Below the pieces are notes generated by a model. It ran no database searches and was not told the origin of the DNA. It saw only the letters and a program-made list of their open reading frames with translations. This document shows positions 1 to 7,013 of a DNA stretch of 9,304 nt, piece by piece. The DNA is from CAZFCK01 sp964517355. GTDB taxonomy: Bacteria > Desulfobacterota > Desulfovibrionia > Desulfovibrionales > Desulfovibrionaceae. The position numbers were made by a program, and so were the translations under genes. The stretch spans positions 1 through 9,304 of the forward strand of contig CAZFCK010000192.1 in assembly GCA_964517355.1 (NCBI GenBank). The letters run 5' to 3'. Position 1 is the first letter of the stretch, and each line of letters opens with the position of its first letter.

Positions 1-3
1 TCC

Positions 4-52
4 AGGGAAATGCATAAGAGCATCTAGCGCTTTTCAAGCGTGAGATGCTCTA
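4..52. repeat. Palindromic intergenic repeat, copy A (hairpin)
   Basis: This 49-bp stretch matches 9108-9156 without gaps at 38 of 49 positions. It folds into a long hairpin. The outer stem is 9 perfect base pairs (17-25 AGAGCATCT with 43-51 AGATGCTCT). There is one A/G mismatch (26/42), then an inner stem of 6 pairs (27-32 with 36-41, one G-T wobble) around the loop TTC at 33-35. The two copies differ mainly in the inner stem, where the changes preserve pairing. It lies just before the truncated end of the transposase. It is probably a REP-like dispersed element; its function is unknown, and no U-run follows that would make it a classical terminator. Confidence 0.75.
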
Positions 53-85
53 GAGGAGCGCCCCCGAAAAGCGAGTATGCGTTAG

Positions 86-985
86 GTGGGGCGAAGCGGT
101 ATGTCGCCCAGGCAATTTAACTGTGGGGTCGCTGTTCACATCAAGCTTTTCGAATTCATAGAAGACATCTACAAGCGCTGGCTCAAACATCGATTTGGCC
201 AGCCGAAACTCAAGAAACTCAAGCAGATCGCCATAGACGAGATCAGCGTACGCAAGGGGCACAAGTATGTGACTCTGGTCCTGGACTTGAAGACTGGTGC
301 GGTGGTCTTTGTCGGCGAGGGAAAGAGGGCAGATTCCCTCACGCCTTTCTGGGAGCGGCTTAAGCGCTCTGGCGCCAGGATCGAAGCCGTGGCCATGGAC
401 ATGGGCCCGGCGTACATCGAGGCCGTGATGGACAATTTGCCGGGCGTCCCCATTGTTTTCGACAAGTTCCATGTGGTCAAGCTGATGAATGAAAAACTCA
501 CAGAGATTCGACGCTGGCTGCATCGGGAGCTGAAAGACGTTTTACAGAAGGATGTCCTCAAGGGAACTCGCTTGATTCTCTTGAAGAGTCCTGAGAACCT
601 CAATGATGAACGGGACGAGCGCCAGCGACTGCAGGAGGCCTTGAAGCTGAACGAGCCTCTGGCCGTGGCCTACTACCTGAAAGAGGACCTGCGGCAGATA
701 TGGTCGCAGCCGGACAAGGATTCCGGGGAAGCGTTCCTCAATGACTGGATTGCCCGGGCCATGGCATCAGGCGTCGGTCCGCTCATGACCATGGCCAGGA
801 CACTGGCGACCCACAGGTCAGGAGTTCTGGCCTGGTACGACCATCCCATCTCTTCAGCCAAGCTGGAGGGGACCTACAACAAGATAAAGACGATGAAGCG
901 CCAGGCTTATGGCTACCGGGATAAGGAGTTCTTCGAGCTTCGGATAATGGGCATCCACGAATCGAAGTACGCTCGTACCGGGTGA
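86..985 (+). pseudogene. ISL3-family transposase, N-terminally truncated
   Basis: The 299-residue product matches the catalytic part of ISL3-family (DDE_Tnp_ISL3) transposases, which cut and rejoin insertion-sequence ends. The DDE triad can be read as D51 (in AIDEISVRKGHKY), D105 (in AMDMGPAY) and E261 (in AKLEGTYNKIK); FDKFHVVKL near residues 125-133 is another family hallmark. Full-length relatives are roughly 400 residues and begin with a zinc-finger/HTH DNA-binding region, which is absent here. Clear family resemblance starts only around residue 25, and an in-frame TAG at 83-85 closes the frame just upstream. The open frame can start at GTG 86 or ATG 101, but neither looks like a native start. 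I therefore read it as the 3' remnant of an insertion sequence whose left end was lost next to repeat copy A. Terminal inverted repeats could not be identified. Its neighbours to the right are unrelated T6SS genes. Confidence 0.85.
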
Positions 986-1130
986 GCCGTTTCTTTCGAC
1001 GAAACTGAGGAGGTCCCCCTTCGCCGCATAGGATGACGCGGGCGCCGGATCCGTGTATGATTCCCACTTTCCAGAATTGCCTGTTGGTGTGTCCCTTGTT
1101 TGGAGCTTTTGCGGACGGACAAGACTCCCT
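986..1130. other. Intergenic region between IS remnant and vgrG
   Basis: This spacer must hold the right end of the insertion sequence and any promoter of the downstream operon. A small inverted repeat, GTTTC (989-993) and GAAAC (1001-1005), lies just after the transposase stop. I could not pair any segment with a left terminal repeat. I see no convincing sigma-70 or sigma-54 promoter by eye, so where the operon is transcribed from remains open. Confidence 0.4.
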
Positions 1131-1135
1131 GGAGG
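1131..1135 (+). promoter_or_regulatory. Shine-Dalgarno of vgrG, decides a GTG start
   Basis: A perfect GGAGG lies 6 nt before GTG at 1142. The frame stays open to a TTG at 1100, but that codon has no comparable ribosome-binding site, and the extra 14 residues do not resemble a VgrG N-terminus. This site therefore fixes the start at 1142. Confidence 0.75.
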
Positions 1136-1141
1136 TGCGGC

Positions 1142-3583
1142 GTGAGGGAAGAGAGAAGGTTTTCATTCTTCTTCAGCGGATTGCCTGGGGATACCTTCAA
1201 AGTGGTGGGGTTTTCCGGGCGGGAGGCCATCTCCGAGCTTTACGCCTTCACCATCGAGCTGGTCTCCTCCAAGGCCGACCTGGACATGGAGGACGCGGCC
1301 GAGGGCATGGCCACCCTTGTCATCCACCGGCAGGGAGAGCAAACCGCCATCCACGGCCTGGTTTCCCGTTTTGAGCAGTTCCGTGAAGTCAACGGCTATG
1401 TGTTTTACAAGGCCTTGCTGCGCCCCCGTTTGTGGGGGCTGACCCTCGTCAGCCACAATCAGGTCTTTCTGGACAAAACCGCCCCTGAATTTCTCGCGGA
1501 AATCCTTGAAGCGTCCGGGATGCTCACTTCCATGGACTATGAGTTCCGCCTGACCGGGACCTATCCGCAACGAGAATTCGTGTGCCAGTTCGGCGAAACG
1601 CACTACGCCTTTTTTGCCCGCTGGCTGGAACGCGAAGGCATGTATTACTTTTTCGAGCAGACGAACAAGGGCGACAAGCTGATCATAGCGGACAACGCCA
1701 TTGCCCATGCGGCCGACGCGGACAGACCGCCGTTGCGCTACAAGGATGTCCGGGGCCTGGAAGCGGCGGAGAACGAGGAAATCTGCTTTGCGTGCGTCAC
1801 CGAGCAAAACGCCCTGCCGCGCCGGGTCGTGCTCAAGGACTACAATTACCGTTACCCGGCCCTTATGCTGCAAGGCGATGCGGACATCGACGACGTGGGC
1901 ATGGGGGAGTTGTATTTCTTCGGCGAAAACATCGCGGACATGGACGAAGCCCGGCGCCAGGCCGCCATCCGCGCCCAGGAAGCAAAGTGCCGCAAGAACC
2001 GCGTCAAGGGGCGCTCCATGGCCTCCTTTCTGCGCCCCGGCGTTTTGTTTACCCTTGCGGGGCATTACAGGCGCAGCGCGAACCGTCAGTATCTGCCCCT
2101 GGTCATTGAACACAGGGGCGAGCAGACAGGCTATCTCATGTCCGGACTCGGCCCCTGCCTTTCCGACAGGGAGGCGCGCGATTTTTATCTCAATTCCTTT
2201 GAAGCCGTCGGCGCGGAGGTTCAGTACCGCCATCCGCGCACAACGCCCTGGCCGCGGTTTCACGGCGTGATGCACGCCGCCATCGACGCCGAGGGAGAAG
2301 GGGAGTACGCCGAGCTGGACGAATACGGCCGCTACAAGGTCCGCCTGCCTTTCGACGTGGCGGACCGCCCCGGCGGCAAGGCCTCGTCCTGGATTCGCAT
2401 GGCCGAGCCCTACGGCGGCCAGGGGCATGGTATGCATTTCCCCCTACTCAAAGGCGCTGAGGTGCTGCTGACCTTTCTGGACGGCGATCCGGACCAGCCG
2501 GTGATAGCCGCGGCCGTGCCCAACATGCGGCACCACAGCGTGGTCAAGAACACCAACGCCCCCGCCAATGCCATTCGCAGCGCCGGGGGCAACATGCTGG
2601 TCATGGGCGACAAGAAAGGAGCGGAATTCATCGGCATGTATTCGGAAGAGCAAAGCAGCGGCATGGTTCTGGGGTCTTCCGGGTATGAAGGCGGCGGCAT
2701 TTCCATGAACACGGAGGGCGATTTCAACACCTTTGTGGCCGGGGCCATGAACAGCGCCACCCTGGGCGTGACCAACACGGTCGCCGTGGGCGGAACGAAC
2801 TCCGTTTCCGTGGGCATAAACGGTGATTTGTCGGCCACCGCGTCTTTTGAAGCCAATCTCGGACCGCAAATATCTTTTGCCTATAGTCCGAACGTGGAAC
2901 TGGGGGAATCAGGCGTGAGCCTGCACACCCAAAACGACATCAGCGCGTTGGAAAGCGTGACCATCTCCGGGGGCGCGAACGCGGTAGCCACGGGGTTGGT
3001 GCAAAAAGCGAAAAAGGCCCTGGCCCTGGGCCTGTCGGGCTGCATCATGGCCGGCGCCGGTTCCATGATGACGGCCGCGCCTTATGAAGGCGGCATTTTG
3101 GAAAAGGCCTCCACCAAAACCCAAGACCCTGTTTTCGGGACCGGAATAGGCTCCCTGGTCGTGGGCAGCGCAGGCGTCATCAGTAGTCTGGCCTGGGCGC
3201 GATCGATCGTCAAAGACTTCAATGATGCGAACGAGGGTAAAAAAGCCGCGAGCATGACCTTCGACAAACATGGGGCGGCCATCACGGTCAACAGCGCCGT
3301 GGGCGAGAATCCGGAGTTTTCCGCCGCCGTCAAAGTCGAAGGGGAGGGTGGCGCGGCCCAGCAATCGTCCGTGAAGATCACGGCCAGGGGCGAGGAAATA
3401 AGTCTGACCAACAAGGACAACGCGACCCTGAAGCTGCAACAAGGGACCACCATTGAACTGAAGGCGAACCAAACGTCCATCACCCTGAACGGTCAAGGCG
3501 TTCGTCTGCACATTCCGAATATGCAGTTCAAAGTCGATAACCATATGAAGATCAATGAACAAGGTTTTATCGAACTGGGGTGA
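1142..3583 (+). CDS. vgrG: VgrG (TssI), type VI secretion spike protein with long C-terminal extension
   Basis: VgrG trimers form the puncturing spike on the T6SS tube and carry effectors and a PAAR tip. Starting at GTG 1142 the protein has 813 residues. Residues 1 to about 370 are the gp27/gp44-like base; the N-terminus (FSFFFSGLPGDTF) and FARWLEREGMYYFFE are typical. Residues about 374-466 are the gp5-like OB region, with HGVMHA, LDEYGRYKVRLPFD and the hallmark WIRMAEPYGGQGHGMHFP, followed by PVIAAAVPN and NAIRSAGGNMLVM. From about 500 a Gly/Thr/Val-rich beta-repeat stalk follows. It is interrupted by two hydrophobic, Gly/Ala-rich segments (about 624-646 and 666-690), and beta-strand-like sequence resumes at 705-813, ending in FIELG. 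No known toxin domain is seen. In the comparable VgrG2 system the C-terminus sets specificity for the PAAR/adaptor complex, which fits the DUF2169 and DUF4150 genes downstream. The next gene starts 6 bp after the stop. Confidence 0.95.
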   Translation: MREERRFSFFFSGLPGDTFKVVGFSGREAISELYAFTIELVSSKADLDMEDAAEGMATLVIHRQGEQTAIHGLVSRFEQFREVNGYVFYKALLRPRLWGLTLVSHNQVFLDKTAPEFLAEILEASGMLTSMDYEFRLTGTYPQREFVCQFGETHYAFFARWLEREGMYYFFEQTNKGDKLIIADNAIAHAADADRPPLRYKDVRGLEAAENEEICFACVTEQNALPRRVVLKDYNYRYPALMLQGDADIDDVGMGELYFFGENIADMDEARRQAAIRAQEAKCRKNRVKGRSMASFLRPGVLFTLAGHYRRSANRQYLPLVIEHRGEQTGYLMSGLGPCLSDREARDFYLNSFEAVGAEVQYRHPRTTPWPRFHGVMHAAIDAEGEGEYAELDEYGRYKVRLPFDVADRPGGKASSWIRMAEPYGGQGHGMHFPLLKGAEVLLTFLDGDPDQPVIAAAVPNMRHHSVVKNTNAPANAIRSAGGNMLVMGDKKGAEFIGMYSEEQSSGMVLGSSGYEGGGISMNTEGDFNTFVAGAMNSATLGVTNTVAVGGTNSVSVGINGDLSATASFEANLGPQISFAYSPNVELGESGVSLHTQNDISALESVTISGGANAVATGLVQKAKKALALGLSGCIMAGAGSMMTAAPYEGGILEKASTKTQDPVFGTGIGSLVVGSAGVISSLAWARSIVKDFNDANEGKKAASMTFDKHGAAITVNSAVGENPEFSAAVKVEGEGGAAQQSSVKITARGEEISLTNKDNATLKLQQGTTIELKANQTSITLNGQGVRLHIPNMQFKVDNHMKINEQGFIELG

Positions 3584-3589
3584 CGACGC

Positions 3590-6004
3590 ATGAAAATACT
3601 CGTGCCTGATCCGTTCTCCCTGCTGTACGGCGTGCACCCTTTTTTGCCCGGACGCGATGCGCACGAGGGGTGCGCCCTTTGTCTGGGGTTGTTGGCGGGG
3701 TTCCCCTTGCAGCTAGAGTCGTCCGGAGCGCCGGCACACCTGCTTTCCGTGGAAAGTGTGTGGCAGATCGTCGATGGGGCGCTTCCGGAGGGGGACGTGT
3801 TCGACCTCGGTTTGCCCAAGCCCTGTTCCGAATTTCTGGTTTACGGCGCCTGCCATGCGGCGGAACCCGTACAGCGCAAGGAATGCCGCGTGCAGGTAGG
3901 GGAGACCGGCAAGTCCCTGAAAATTATCGGCCCGCGTTTTTATCGCGAAAACCGCGTCACCGAGCCCGAACCTTTCACCCGCATGCCGGTGCTCTGGGAC
4001 CGGGCCTACGGCGGACCGGGGCATGACTTCAATCCAAACGGTAAGGGGCACGCGCCCCTGCCGGACGGTCTTTTTCCCCTGCCCAATGTGGTGGGGGTGG
4101 ACGACAACGCCCCCGACAGTCCGCCCGAACCCGCGGGCTTCGCCGCCGTGCCGCAAACCTGGCCCTGCCGCCGGGAATTGCTCGGCGAATATGACGCGGC
4201 GTGGCTGCGCGGACGTTATCCCGGTATTCCCGAGCGCACGTCTCCCGAATTTTGTTGCGCCGCGCCCAAGGATCAGCGCATGCCCGGTTATTTCTCCGGT
4301 GGCGAGTCCATCCTGATTAGGGGCATGCATCCGGAACGGGAGCTGCTGCGCGGCGTGGTGCCCCCGTTGCGGGGGCGCGCCTTTGTCCTGCGCAAGCGGG
4401 CGGACGGCGACGTTTTTGAAGAATTGCCGTGCCGCATGGAAACGCTCTGGCTTTTCCCGGAGCGGGAAGCCGGAGTGCTGCTTTTCCGCGCCCTGGCGTC
4501 CGTGCGGGACGAATCCCTTGAAGACCTGGCGGCGGTTTTCGCCCTGCTGGAGGATGCGCATCCGGAACCAGTTTCGCCCCGGGAATATGAGCGGCAATGC
4601 CGCGCCGCCTTGGCGGGGGAGGGCGAGGCGGAACAACCGCCCGCTCCCGCACCGGAAAAGGCCGCGCCGCGCCCAAAGGCTTCCGCGGCCGATGCCGCAT
4701 ATGAGAAAAAGGTACGGGATCTTGAAAAGGAGGTGGATGAGCGCCTCGGCAAACTGGGCGTGAGCAGGGAGCAAGCCGGGGCCTGGTTGGCGGACGGGGC
4801 GCACTCCCTGGAACACTCCAAGCCCCCGGAGTGGACGCCCCCGCCTATTGATGAGGCGAAGGTCCTGCAATGGCTTCGGGAGCAACAGCTCATTCCTTCC
4901 GGCACGGAGTCTCCGGACATGATGGGGCGTGTGCTGCAGCGGCAAATGGCGCGCCCGGACCTCTCCCCTGAAGTGCGCGCCGAGTTGGACAAGGCCCTGC
5001 TCGGGTTCAACGAACTCCAGGCGGTGCTGGCCGAGATGCGTGCCCTGGCCGGAAACGCGGGCGCGTCTGAAACGATGGCCCCCCCATCCGCAGTGCCGGA
5101 TGCGCCCCCGGTTCCGGGAGAACCGTTGCACACCGCGCAGGCCCTGGCCTTGGTCGGGAAAAACCGCGACCTGTCTTTTTGCGATCTGACGCAATGCGAC
5201 CTGAGCGGACAGGATTTGTCCGGAGTCAATCTTGAGGGTGCGCTTTTGTCCGGCGTGACCTGGAGCCGGGTCGATTTTACCGGCGCCGATCTGCGGAACA
5301 CGCTGTGCGGCAAGGCCGTATTCACACATTGCATATTCGACCGGGCGTTGTTGGATCATGCGGTATTTGAAGGGGCGGAATGTGCGGGGTGTTCCGCGCG
5401 GTCGTGCTCCGCCCGCAACACGCAGTTTCAATACGCCGATTTGTCGGGCATGGATTTCCAGGGCGCTGCGCTGCACCAGGCCGAATGCGCCGGCGCCAGC
5501 CTGCAAGGCGTCCGGTGCAAGGGAGTGACGGCGCCGGGACTGCGCCTGCAAGGGGCCGACCTGAGCGGCGCCGATTTTTCGGAGGCGGATCTGCGCGAGT
5601 CTCGGGCCGACGGCAAGACCATGGGGCGGGATGCGGTGTTTTCCCGCGCCAATATGGAAGACGCCAACTGGGCGGGGGCGGCGCTGCCCGGCGTGCGCTG
5701 CGAGCAAGCCCTTCTGGACCGCGCGGATTTGGGCGGGTGCGACCTTTCCAACGCCGTGCTTATCCTGGCCGTTGCGAAATACGCGGTGTTCGACAGGGCC
5801 AGGCTCGTACAGGCCGATCTTCAGGGCTGCGACTTTTTTCAGGCCTCCTTGCGGCGGACTGATTGCCGTGAGGCCGTGATCCGCGACGTGAACCTCTACG
5901 GCGCCGACCTGTACAAGTGCCTCATGGAAACAACGACCATGCGGGATGTCAATCTGGAAAGGACGATTTTTTCCGCAGCAGCTCCGGAGAATTCCGATGG
6001 ATAA
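3590..6004 (+). CDS. DUF2169 T6SS adaptor fused to pentapeptide-repeat solenoid
   Basis: The ATG at 3590 lies 6 bp after the vgrG stop, and the protein is 804 residues. Residues 1 to about 335 are a DUF2169 domain, shown by LGLPKP (73-78), the block GKSLKIIGPRFY (107-118) and WDRAYGGPGHDFNPNGKG (136-153). DUF2169 proteins act as cytoplasmic adaptors that hand DUF4150 (PAAR-like) cargo to VgrG, and both partners are encoded here. Residues 345-366 form a Pro/Ala-rich linker, 367-390 a charged, probably coiled-coil helix, and 420-490 more helical sequence. Residues about 526-796 are tandem pentapeptides (A[D/N]LXX type, central residue L/F/C), about 54 units, with one one-residue slip between 678 and 684. 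Such repeats fold as a right-handed quadrilateral beta-helix. Several cysteines sit at the inward central position (573, 598, 633, 643, 704, 759). The fusion suggests the solenoid is part of the loading machine or the loaded cargo. The last 8 bp overlap the next gene. Confidence 0.9.
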   Translation: MKILVPDPFSLLYGVHPFLPGRDAHEGCALCLGLLAGFPLQLESSGAPAHLLSVESVWQIVDGALPEGDVFDLGLPKPCSEFLVYGACHAAEPVQRKECRVQVGETGKSLKIIGPRFYRENRVTEPEPFTRMPVLWDRAYGGPGHDFNPNGKGHAPLPDGLFPLPNVVGVDDNAPDSPPEPAGFAAVPQTWPCRRELLGEYDAAWLRGRYPGIPERTSPEFCCAAPKDQRMPGYFSGGESILIRGMHPERELLRGVVPPLRGRAFVLRKRADGDVFEELPCRMETLWLFPEREAGVLLFRALASVRDESLEDLAAVFALLEDAHPEPVSPREYERQCRAALAGEGEAEQPPAPAPEKAAPRPKASAADAAYEKKVRDLEKEVDERLGKLGVSREQAGAWLADGAHSLEHSKPPEWTPPPIDEAKVLQWLREQQLIPSGTESPDMMGRVLQRQMARPDLSPEVRAELDKALLGFNELQAVLAEMRALAGNAGASETMAPPSAVPDAPPVPGEPLHTAQALALVGKNRDLSFCDLTQCDLSGQDLSGVNLEGALLSGVTWSRVDFTGADLRNTLCGKAVFTHCIFDRALLDHAVFEGAECAGCSARSCSARNTQFQYADLSGMDFQGAALHQAECAGASLQGVRCKGVTAPGLRLQGADLSGADFSEADLRESRADGKTMGRDAVFSRANMEDANWAGAALPGVRCEQALLDRADLGGCDLSNAVLILAVAKYAVFDRARLVQADLQGCDFFQASLRRTDCREAVIRDVNLYGADLYKCLMETTTMRDVNLERTIFSAAAPENSDG
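5165..5977 (+). repeat. Pentapeptide-repeat coding region 1 (about 54 units)
   Basis: This is the 15-bp-periodic part of the DUF2169 fusion gene. Central residues fall every five positions from L528 to L678, then from F684 to F794 after a single-residue slip. The stretch CDLTQCDLSGQDLSGVNLEG (531-550) shows the pattern most clearly. Counted by hand, there are 31 plus 23 units. Confidence 0.85.
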
Positions 6005-7013
6005 GAACACGCTCCTGCACGCTCTGGAACAGGATGGTTATCTCCAGGACGCCGACTGCTCCGGTCTGGATCTCTCAGGGAAAAATCTTGCGGGGGCGGT
6101 GCTGCTGCGCGTGAACCTGGAAGGCGCGAACTTGGCCGGGGCCGATCTGTCCGGCGCTCGTTTCGACACGTGCAAGGTCAATTCCGCGAATTTGAGCGGC
6201 GCGAAGCTGGAAGAAGCCCGGTTCGTGCATTGCGAAATGCGGGAAACGAACTTCAAGGGCTGCATGGGCGCTTTTGCGAGTTTCAGCCAAACGGACGTGT
6301 CCAGGGCCGATTTTTCCCAGGCCGTGCTTTCGCGGGGCATGATGCTGCACTGCGTTATGGAGCGTTCCCTTTTTCGCGGCGTGAATCTGCACCGGACGCG
6401 CTTTCATGGCGGCGACATGCGCACCGTGGCGTTTGCGGACTGCGATTGCGGTATGGCTATTATGGAAAACGTGGACCTCCAGGGCGTGTCCTTTGCCGGA
6501 TGCGATTTGCGTCTGGCGTCGTTTCGGGATTCCGCCCTGCAAGGCCTGGTTTTGGCCGGGCATGATATCACGCAGTGCGACTTTATGGGCGCGAACCTGG
6601 AAAATGCCGATTTTCAAGGCGCGTCCGGCACATTTGTGATTTTCAGGAACACGGTTTTGACCAAGGCTCGGTTTATCGACGCAGTCCTTCCGAACAGCGC
6701 CTTTGAAAAAGCCGTTCTTGAGGGAGCGGATTTTACAAGGGCGAGGCTGGACAACGGGCAGTTTCAGGATACGGATTGCACGGGCGCGGTGTTCATCCAC
6801 GCTGCGTTGCCGTATGCGGATTTTGCGCGCGCAGTGGTTTCAGGAGCCGACTTTTCTTATTCGCAAGCGGCCTTTGCCGGCATGCACCGCGTGGAGCGTC
6901 AAAGCGCCACATGGGAGGGGGCGGTCACGGACAACATCCGGGCGACGGACCCCAGCCTAGAACGCGCCGAAACCTGGCGCCCCACAACAAAGATACTCCC
7001 GGAGGAAGCATGA
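5997..7013 (+). CDS. Pentapeptide-repeat protein, T6SS-associated
   Basis: I chose the ATG at 5997, which has GGAG at 5986-5989 seven bases upstream. It overlaps the end of the preceding gene by 8 bp, which suggests translational coupling; an in-frame ATG at 5946 would lie deep inside that gene. The 338-residue product has a short helical N-terminus (1-14). A remarkably regular pentapeptide solenoid follows from about 15 to 290, with no insertion or deletion from C21 to F286. Central residues alternate largely between L and F along successive pentapeptides (for example LENADF, LEGADFTRAR, LTKARF). A non-repetitive tail of about 45 residues follows (to ILPEEA). There is no signal peptide or membrane segment. 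Pentapeptide proteins can mimic DNA (MfpA/Qnr act on gyrase) or serve as scaffolds. Stand-alone members recur beside DUF2169 in T6SS clusters, but their role there is not known to me. Its solenoid is almost the same length as that of the upstream protein, which may reflect duplication or pairing. The end overlaps DUF3540 as ATGA. Confidence 0.88.
   Translation: MDKNTLLHALEQDGYLQDADCSGLDLSGKNLAGAVLLRVNLEGANLAGADLSGARFDTCKVNSANLSGAKLEEARFVHCEMRETNFKGCMGAFASFSQTDVSRADFSQAVLSRGMMLHCVMERSLFRGVNLHRTRFHGGDMRTVAFADCDCGMAIMENVDLQGVSFAGCDLRLASFRDSALQGLVLAGHDITQCDFMGANLENADFQGASGTFVIFRNTVLTKARFIDAVLPNSAFEKAVLEGADFTRARLDNGQFQDTDCTGAVFIHAALPYADFARAVVSGADFSYSQAAFAGMHRVERQSATWEGAVTDNIRATDPSLERAETWRPTTKILPEEA
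6039..6866 (+). repeat. Pentapeptide-repeat coding region 2 (about 54 units, no slips)
   Basis: A 15-bp periodicity at protein level runs through residues about 15-290. When the protein is written in blocks of ten from residue 21, the central hydrophobic residue falls at block positions 1 and 6 in nearly every one of 27 consecutive blocks. The first is mostly L/V/M and the second mostly F. Confidence 0.85.

Noticed and set aside
989..1005. GTTTC/GAAAC inverted repeat as an IS terminal repeat or terminator
   Set aside because: It is only 5 bp with no U-run, and no matching sequence was found on the left side of the transposase.
1033..1374. Plus-strand frame of 113 codons across the vgrG start
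   Set aside because: It overlaps the VgrG N-terminus in another frame. Its product has no family resemblance, whereas the VgrG frame is unmistakable and has a good ribosome-binding site.
1163..2437. Minus-strand open frame of 424 codons opposite vgrG
   Set aside because: It is an antisense shadow of a confidently identified vgrG, with no recognisable domain.
3713..6010. Very long open frame (765 codons) on the minus strand
   Set aside because: It lies wholly opposite the DUF2169-pentapeptide gene. GC-rich, codon-biased and 15-bp-periodic sequence keeps the antisense frame open, and the translation shows no family features.
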